Shown here one piece after another: positions 5,757 through 8,506 of a DNA stretch of 8,506 nt. Position numbers and translations under genes: made by a program. Source of the DNA: CAYMDJ01 sp964537525 (GTDB lineage: Archaea > Aenigmatarchaeota > Aenigmatarchaeia > QMZP01); NCBI GenBank assembly GCA_964537525.1, contig CAZIAB010000035.1:1-8506 (forward strand), written 5' to 3'. The notes below the pieces were generated by a model that worked only from the letters and a program-made list of their open reading frames with translations, was not told where the DNA came from and ran no database searches. The stretch's first letter is position 1. The number at the start of each line of letters is the position of its first letter.

Positions 5757-7505
5757 ATGAGCAAAACCATACTTTCCGTGCATGACGGCCACACGGCAAC
5801 GGCGGCTCTCGCCAGGGACGGGAAGATTCTCGCGTGCATAAGCGAGGAGCGCCTCAACAGGATAAAGGAGTGGGGCGGAGTCCCTTCGCTCGCGATAGGG
5901 GAGGTCATGAAGATTTCTGATGTCTCTCCGCAGGAAATAGACGTCGTTGTCATTCCCTCGTTCATAAATCCCGTTACCAGCATGGAATCGGGCAGGAAGT
6001 CCCTCCCCCGCAGGGCTTTCGGCCATGCATCGAAATTAACACCCAAGTCAGTCCTCCGCTCCGACATGTGGGTGAAACCCGCTGTCAAGCTTCTGAGGAA
6101 ATTCAGGCATACAGAGAAGATAGAGAAAGCCCTCAGGGAGAACGGCGTCAATGCTCCAATCTCGTTCTGCGACCACCACCTGGCACACGCGGCAGGCGCA
6201 TACCTTCCCTCATGGCTGGACAGGAAGAAGAGATGCTTAGTCATAACGGCCGACGGCTCAGGGGATGCTGTTTCAGGGACCATCAACATCGCGAAGGGTG
6301 ACGATATCGAAAGGCTGCTCAGCATATCCAATTACAATTCCATAGGGGAGCTTTACTCGAAGGTGACAGAATACCTGGGGATGAAGCCCCTTTCGCACGA
6401 ATACAAGGTCATGGGCCTCGCCCCCTATTCCAAGAGGGAGCACGTCCAGAGGTCGTACGAGAAGTTCAGGCAGATGATAAGGATAAACCCTGACAATCCG
6501 CTGCTCTATGAGAACATAAGCGGGGCATGGAAGTGGCAGTACATGGACAAGCTCAAGAAGGAGTTTCATGGTGAGAGGTTCGACAACATAGCAGGGGGGC
6601 TTCAGATGTTCTTCGAGGAGCTCGTAACGAACTGGGTGAAGAACATAATAGACGAGACGGGCATCCATGACGTTGCCTTCGGTGGGGGCTTGTTCATGAA
6701 CGTCAAGACCAACCAGAGGATTCTGGAGCTCCCTGAGGTAAGGAGCATGTTCGTCCTTCCCTCCTGCGGGGACGAATCCCTGCCCATAGGGGCGGCACTG
6801 CAGCAGTATGTCTCCCTGTGCCAGGAGGACGGGGTGAAGCCCAAAGTCGCGCCGCTGGGGCCCATATACTTCGGTCCAGAGTATTCGGATGATGAGATAA
6901 AGGCGTCCATAAGGAAGGAGAGCCTCGGGAAAGGATATCGTATTGAAGAGGTTAGGGACATCGATGCCCACGTCGGGGAAAGGGTCGCGAAAGGGGACAT
7001 AATTGCCAGGTTCTCGGGAAGGTGCGAATGGGGGGCGAGGGCCCTCGGTAACCGCAGCATACTATCTGACGCGAGGAACAGGGACTCGGTGAGGAAGATA
7101 AACGAGGCAGTGAAGAACAGGGATTTCTGGATGCCCTTCGCACCGAGCATCAAGGCAGAGAGGGAGAAAGACTATATTGTCAATCCTAAGGGGATGAAGG
7201 CGCCCTACATGATAGTATCCTTTGATACCACGGAAATGGGGAGGAAAAGCCTTGTCGCGGCAATCCACCAGTACGATTTCACAGCCAGGCCGCAGGTCGT
7301 GGAGAAGGAATGGAACCCGGGATACCACAAGGTAATCTCCGCGTTCGAGAAGGAAACCGGCGAGGGAGGATTCATGAACACCTCCTTCAACCTCCACGGT
7401 TATCCGATTGTCTGCTCCCCAGAGGACGCCCTGTGGACGCTGAGGAACACCGGCCTAGAGCACATGGCCCTGGGGAACTGGATGATAAGCAAGAAATGGG
7501 CATGA
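5757..7505 (+). CDS. NodU/CmcH-family carbamoyltransferase
   Basis: The product has 582 residues. The N-terminal half is a Kae1/TsaD-like ASKHA domain: SVHDGHTATAAL and ISEERLNRIKEWGG near the start, the metal-binding HHLAHAAGAYLPS (H140, H141, H144), TADGSGD (about 164-170), HEYKVMGLAPY (about 214-224) and AFGGGLFMN (about 307-315). The C-terminal carbamoyltransferase domain begins near 365 (GPIYFGPEYSD) and contains GRCEWGARALGNRSIL (about 421-436), FWMPFAPS and NTSFNLHGYPIV (about 541-552). Family members use carbamoyl phosphate and ATP, through carbamoyl-adenylate, to put a carbamoyl group on a hydroxyl of a sugar or antibiotic; examples are NodU, CmcH and TobZ. The substrate here is unknown. 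The neighbouring deacetylase points to a sugar. The ATG at 5757 fits the family start (MSKTILSVHDGH) and the TATA box; in-frame starts at 5673 and 5712 lie upstream of that box. All expected motifs are present. Confidence 0.93.
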   Translation: MSKTILSVHDGHTATAALARDGKILACISEERLNRIKEWGGVPSLAIGEVMKISDVSPQEIDVVVIPSFINPVTSMESGRKSLPRRAFGHASKLTPKSVLRSDMWVKPAVKLLRKFRHTEKIEKALRENGVNAPISFCDHHLAHAAGAYLPSWLDRKKRCLVITADGSGDAVSGTINIAKGDDIERLLSISNYNSIGELYSKVTEYLGMKPLSHEYKVMGLAPYSKREHVQRSYEKFRQMIRINPDNPLLYENISGAWKWQYMDKLKKEFHGERFDNIAGGLQMFFEELVTNWVKNIIDETGIHDVAFGGGLFMNVKTNQRILELPEVRSMFVLPSCGDESLPIGAALQQYVSLCQEDGVKPKVAPLGPIYFGPEYSDDEIKASIRKESLGKGYRIEEVRDIDAHVGERVAKGDIIARFSGRCEWGARALGNRSILSDARNRDSVRKINEAVKNRDFWMPFAPSIKAEREKDYIVNPKGMKAPYMIVSFDTTEMGRKSLVAAIHQYDFTARPQVVEKEWNPGYHKVISAFEKETGEGGFMNTSFNLHGYPIVCSPEDALWTLRNTGLEHMALGNWMISKKWA

Positions 7506-7520
7506 AGAGGGCGAAATTAA

Positions 7521-7532
7521 CATTTATAAACC
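7521..7532 (+). promoter_or_regulatory. Predicted TATA box of the PIG-L-type deacetylase gene
   Basis: CATTTATAAACC is centred about 39 bp upstream of the ATG at 7565. It is preceded by GCGAAATTAA, which is acceptable for a BRE. It begins 15 bases after the carbamoyltransferase stop, so the deacetylase can be transcribed on its own as well as by read-through. The inferred leader of about 14 nt contains a ribosome binding site, AGGTGA (7555-7560). Confidence 0.6.
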
Positions 7533-7564
7533 CTGTCCATATTGTTAACATTACAGGTGACGGC

Positions 7565-8173
7565 ATGAAGGTTCTTGCGATAGGCGCGCATCCCGACGAC
7601 ATAGAGTTCGGGTGCGGCGGGACGATAATGAAGCACATCAAGAGGGGAGACGAGGTAGTCTTCATAGTCCTGAGCCACGGTGAGAAGTCAGGGAGCAGGG
7701 AAGAGAGGAAGAAGGAGGCGATGGATTCTGCAAAGAGGTTCGGGGCAAAGCTCTACATATTCGGCTTCCCTGACACCAAGATACCTGACGACCACGACGT
7801 CATAGAGAAGATAGAGGCGGTGGTCAAGGAGTTCAGGCCGGACAGGGTCTATACACATTCTGTCAAGGACACCCACCAGGACCACAGGAAGGTCGCGTAC
7901 GCGACACTTGCGGCGGCGAGGAGGGTAGCGGAGATACTGGCTTACGAGTCGCCGAGCCTTTACCTCAACTTCCATCCCAACTACTACATAGACATAAGCG
8001 ACTTCGTGGACAGGAAGACGGAATCCCTTAAGGCGTTCGCCACGCAGAACAGCAAGGAATACATGAAGATAGAGGCCATAAAGGGGCTCGCCCAGTTCCG
8101 CGGCCTCCTCCCGCAGGCGAGGTTCGCAGAGGCCTTCGAGGCCATAAGAATCATCAGGTCCGGGGACGTCTAG
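7565..8173 (+). CDS. PIG-L/LmbE-family zinc-dependent N-deacetylase
   Basis: This 202-residue protein has the PIG-L/LmbE hallmarks: AHPDD at 8-12, where H9 and D12 bind zinc and D11 is the likely catalytic base, followed by IEFGCGGT; and THSVKDTHQDHRKV (98-110), whose H107 completes the metal site. The N terminus MKVLAIGAHPDD is a typical family start. Members remove acetyl groups from N-acetylglucosaminyl compounds such as GlcNAc-phosphatidylinositol, the mycothiol and bacillithiol precursors, and diacetylchitobiose. The exact substrate cannot be read from the sequence. The ATG at 7565 is supported by AGGTGA at 7555-7560 and by its own TATA box. It follows the carbamoyltransferase on the same strand after 59 bases, which suggests a shared glycan or glycolipid pathway. 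Length is normal to slightly short, and no signal peptide is seen, so the enzyme is probably cytoplasmic. Its stop codon overlaps the end of a possible minus-strand small gene. Confidence 0.92.
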   Translation: MKVLAIGAHPDDIEFGCGGTIMKHIKRGDEVVFIVLSHGEKSGSREERKKEAMDSAKRFGAKLYIFGFPDTKIPDDHDVIEKIEAVVKEFRPDRVYTHSVKDTHQDHRKVAYATLAAARRVAEILAYESPSLYLNFHPNYYIDISDFVDRKTESLKAFATQNSKEYMKIEAIKGLAQFRGLLPQARFAEAFEAIRIIRSGDV

Positions 8174-8352
8174 GTTTTCTGTCCATATTCCCGTTCAATA
8201 ATAACTTCTTCTGTAGCAGGACGGTATATGATTGTTGCTATGAGTGTATCACCTTCTCCTGAGAGAGGGTCTGACTGATGCACTGGGTCTGTTGGAGGAC
8301 ATAGAAAAAAGAATCTTTCAAATTGCCTGAATGCCCTGTAAACATCGGTCAT
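8170..8352 (-). CDS. Possible small hypothetical protein, 60 residues
   Basis: I do not recognise this product. It has an aromatic, basic N-terminal stretch (about 5-17, including FERFFFLC), a polar middle (PPTDPVHQSDPLSGEGD) and a beta-like C-terminal part (TLIATIIYRPATEEVIIEREYG). There is no convincing membrane helix or cysteine pair. A TATA-like TAAATAAAA (minus strand, 8372-8380) lies about 24 bp upstream of the ATG, the same spacing as at minD, so a leaderless mRNA is possible. Codon choice is more AT-ending than in the neighbours, which could mean recent acquisition or a chance reading frame. It ends in a 4-base convergent overlap with the deacetylase gene. The promoter and the sensible-looking C-terminal half are the only support. 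Confidence 0.4.
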   Translation of the reverse strand: MTDVYRAFRQFERFFFLCPPTDPVHQSDPLSGEGDTLIATIIYRPATEEVIIEREYGQKT

Positions 8353-8392
8353 GATTAAATATAAGGCGGGATTTTATTTATGCTTATAGTAG

Positions 8393-8428
8393 CTTCTGTT
8401 CGTTTACGCATTGAAACAGAAGATTTTT
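8393..8428 (+). terminator. Hairpin followed by a T run, possible terminator
   Basis: CTTCTGTT (8393-8400) and AACAGAAG (8415-8422) are perfect inverted repeats of 8 bp around a 14-nt loop, followed by ATTTTT. This resembles an intrinsic terminator read on the plus strand, where the deacetylase transcript would end about 220 bases past its stop. The stem is AT-leaning and the loop is large, so it could instead be an operator between the two minus-strand genes. Confidence 0.35.
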
Positions 8429-8449
8429 CATAAAGGTTTCTTGGGTTGG

Positions 8450-8506
8450 TTAGGGCTGCTTGTAGTCGCGGCCTACCTTCTTGGCTATCCTGTTCTCTGC
8501 CTTGAC
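8450..8506 (-). CDS. C-terminal end of an unidentified minus-strand gene (partial)
   Basis: Reading leftward from the window edge, 18 sense codons end at a TAA (8450-8452) and encode VKAENRIAKKVGRDYKQP. The codons (AAG, GGC, GAC, TAC, AGG) match the usage of the confident genes in the window, and the basic, lysine-rich tail looks like a real protein terminus. The rest lies beyond the window, so family and function cannot be given. Confidence 0.45.
   Translation of the reverse strand, partial: VKAENRIAKKVGRDYKQP

Noticed and set aside
6273..6971. Minus-strand open frame of about 230 codons opposite the carbamoyltransferase
   Set aside because: It is a shadow of a strongly coding frame; the product is Pro/Leu/Tyr-rich without domains, and the long frame is explained by the codon bias of the opposite gene.
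7310..7564. In-frame upstream extension of the deacetylase frame to 7310
   Set aside because: It overlaps the highly conserved C-terminal domain of the carbamoyltransferase in another frame, reads as low-complexity Arg/Pro-rich sequence, and crosses the deacetylase promoter.
8174..8449. Possible tRNA or C/D-box RNA in the AT-rich right-hand gap
   Set aside because: No cloverleaf or TTCGA-type T-loop was found, and the TGATG- and CTGA-like words are not arranged as paired C and D boxes.
1..8506. CRISPR array, insertion sequence or prophage genes
   Set aside because: I saw no regularly spaced repeats, transposase or integrase motifs, or terminal inverted repeats anywhere in the window.

Overview
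This window reads as archaeal chromosomal DNA of intermediate GC content. Three observations support that. The three-gene set of HMG-CoA synthase, acetoacetyl-CoA thiolase and a DUF35 zinc-ribbon/OB protein is the archaeal form of the early mevalonate pathway. Several start codons sit about 24-29 bp from AT-rich TATA-like boxes, which fits leaderless transcription. Where ribosome binding sites occur they resemble GAGGTGA. I cannot name the lineage; a euryarchaeal or DPANN-type genome is possible.

Layout. On the left, a two-helix membrane protein (8-1162, +, probably open at its 5' end) runs convergently into a MinD-type ATPase (1182-1928, -). A divergent promoter region of about 230 bp separates minD from an NAD-dependent epimerase/dehydratase-like gene (2157-3035, +), which overlaps the end of the next block tail to tail. 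The centre is a tightly packed leftward operon (5631 down to 3013): HMG-CoA synthase, thiolase, DUF35 protein. These make HMG-CoA for isoprenoid lipid synthesis and probably form one complex. A compact divergent promoter then leads into a rightward pair: a NodU/CmcH-type carbamoyltransferase (5757-7505) and a PIG-L/LmbE-type deacetylase (7565-8173) with its own promoter. The right end holds a possible 60-residue minus-strand gene, a hairpin followed by a T run, and the last 18 codons of another minus-strand gene.

How they work together. The central operon supplies membrane-lipid precursors. The epimerase-like protein, carbamoyltransferase and deacetylase are the kind of enzymes that tailor sugars, so a surface glycan or glycolipid role is plausible but inferred. 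No mobile element, CRISPR array, tRNA or rRNA was seen.

The most unusual points are an exact-register threefold motif in the cytoplasmic parts of the first protein, which also carries a signal-peptide-like segment in its middle; an epimerase-like protein whose catalytic YxxxK lysine is an isoleucine; and the uncharacterised carbamoyltransferase/deacetylase pair.
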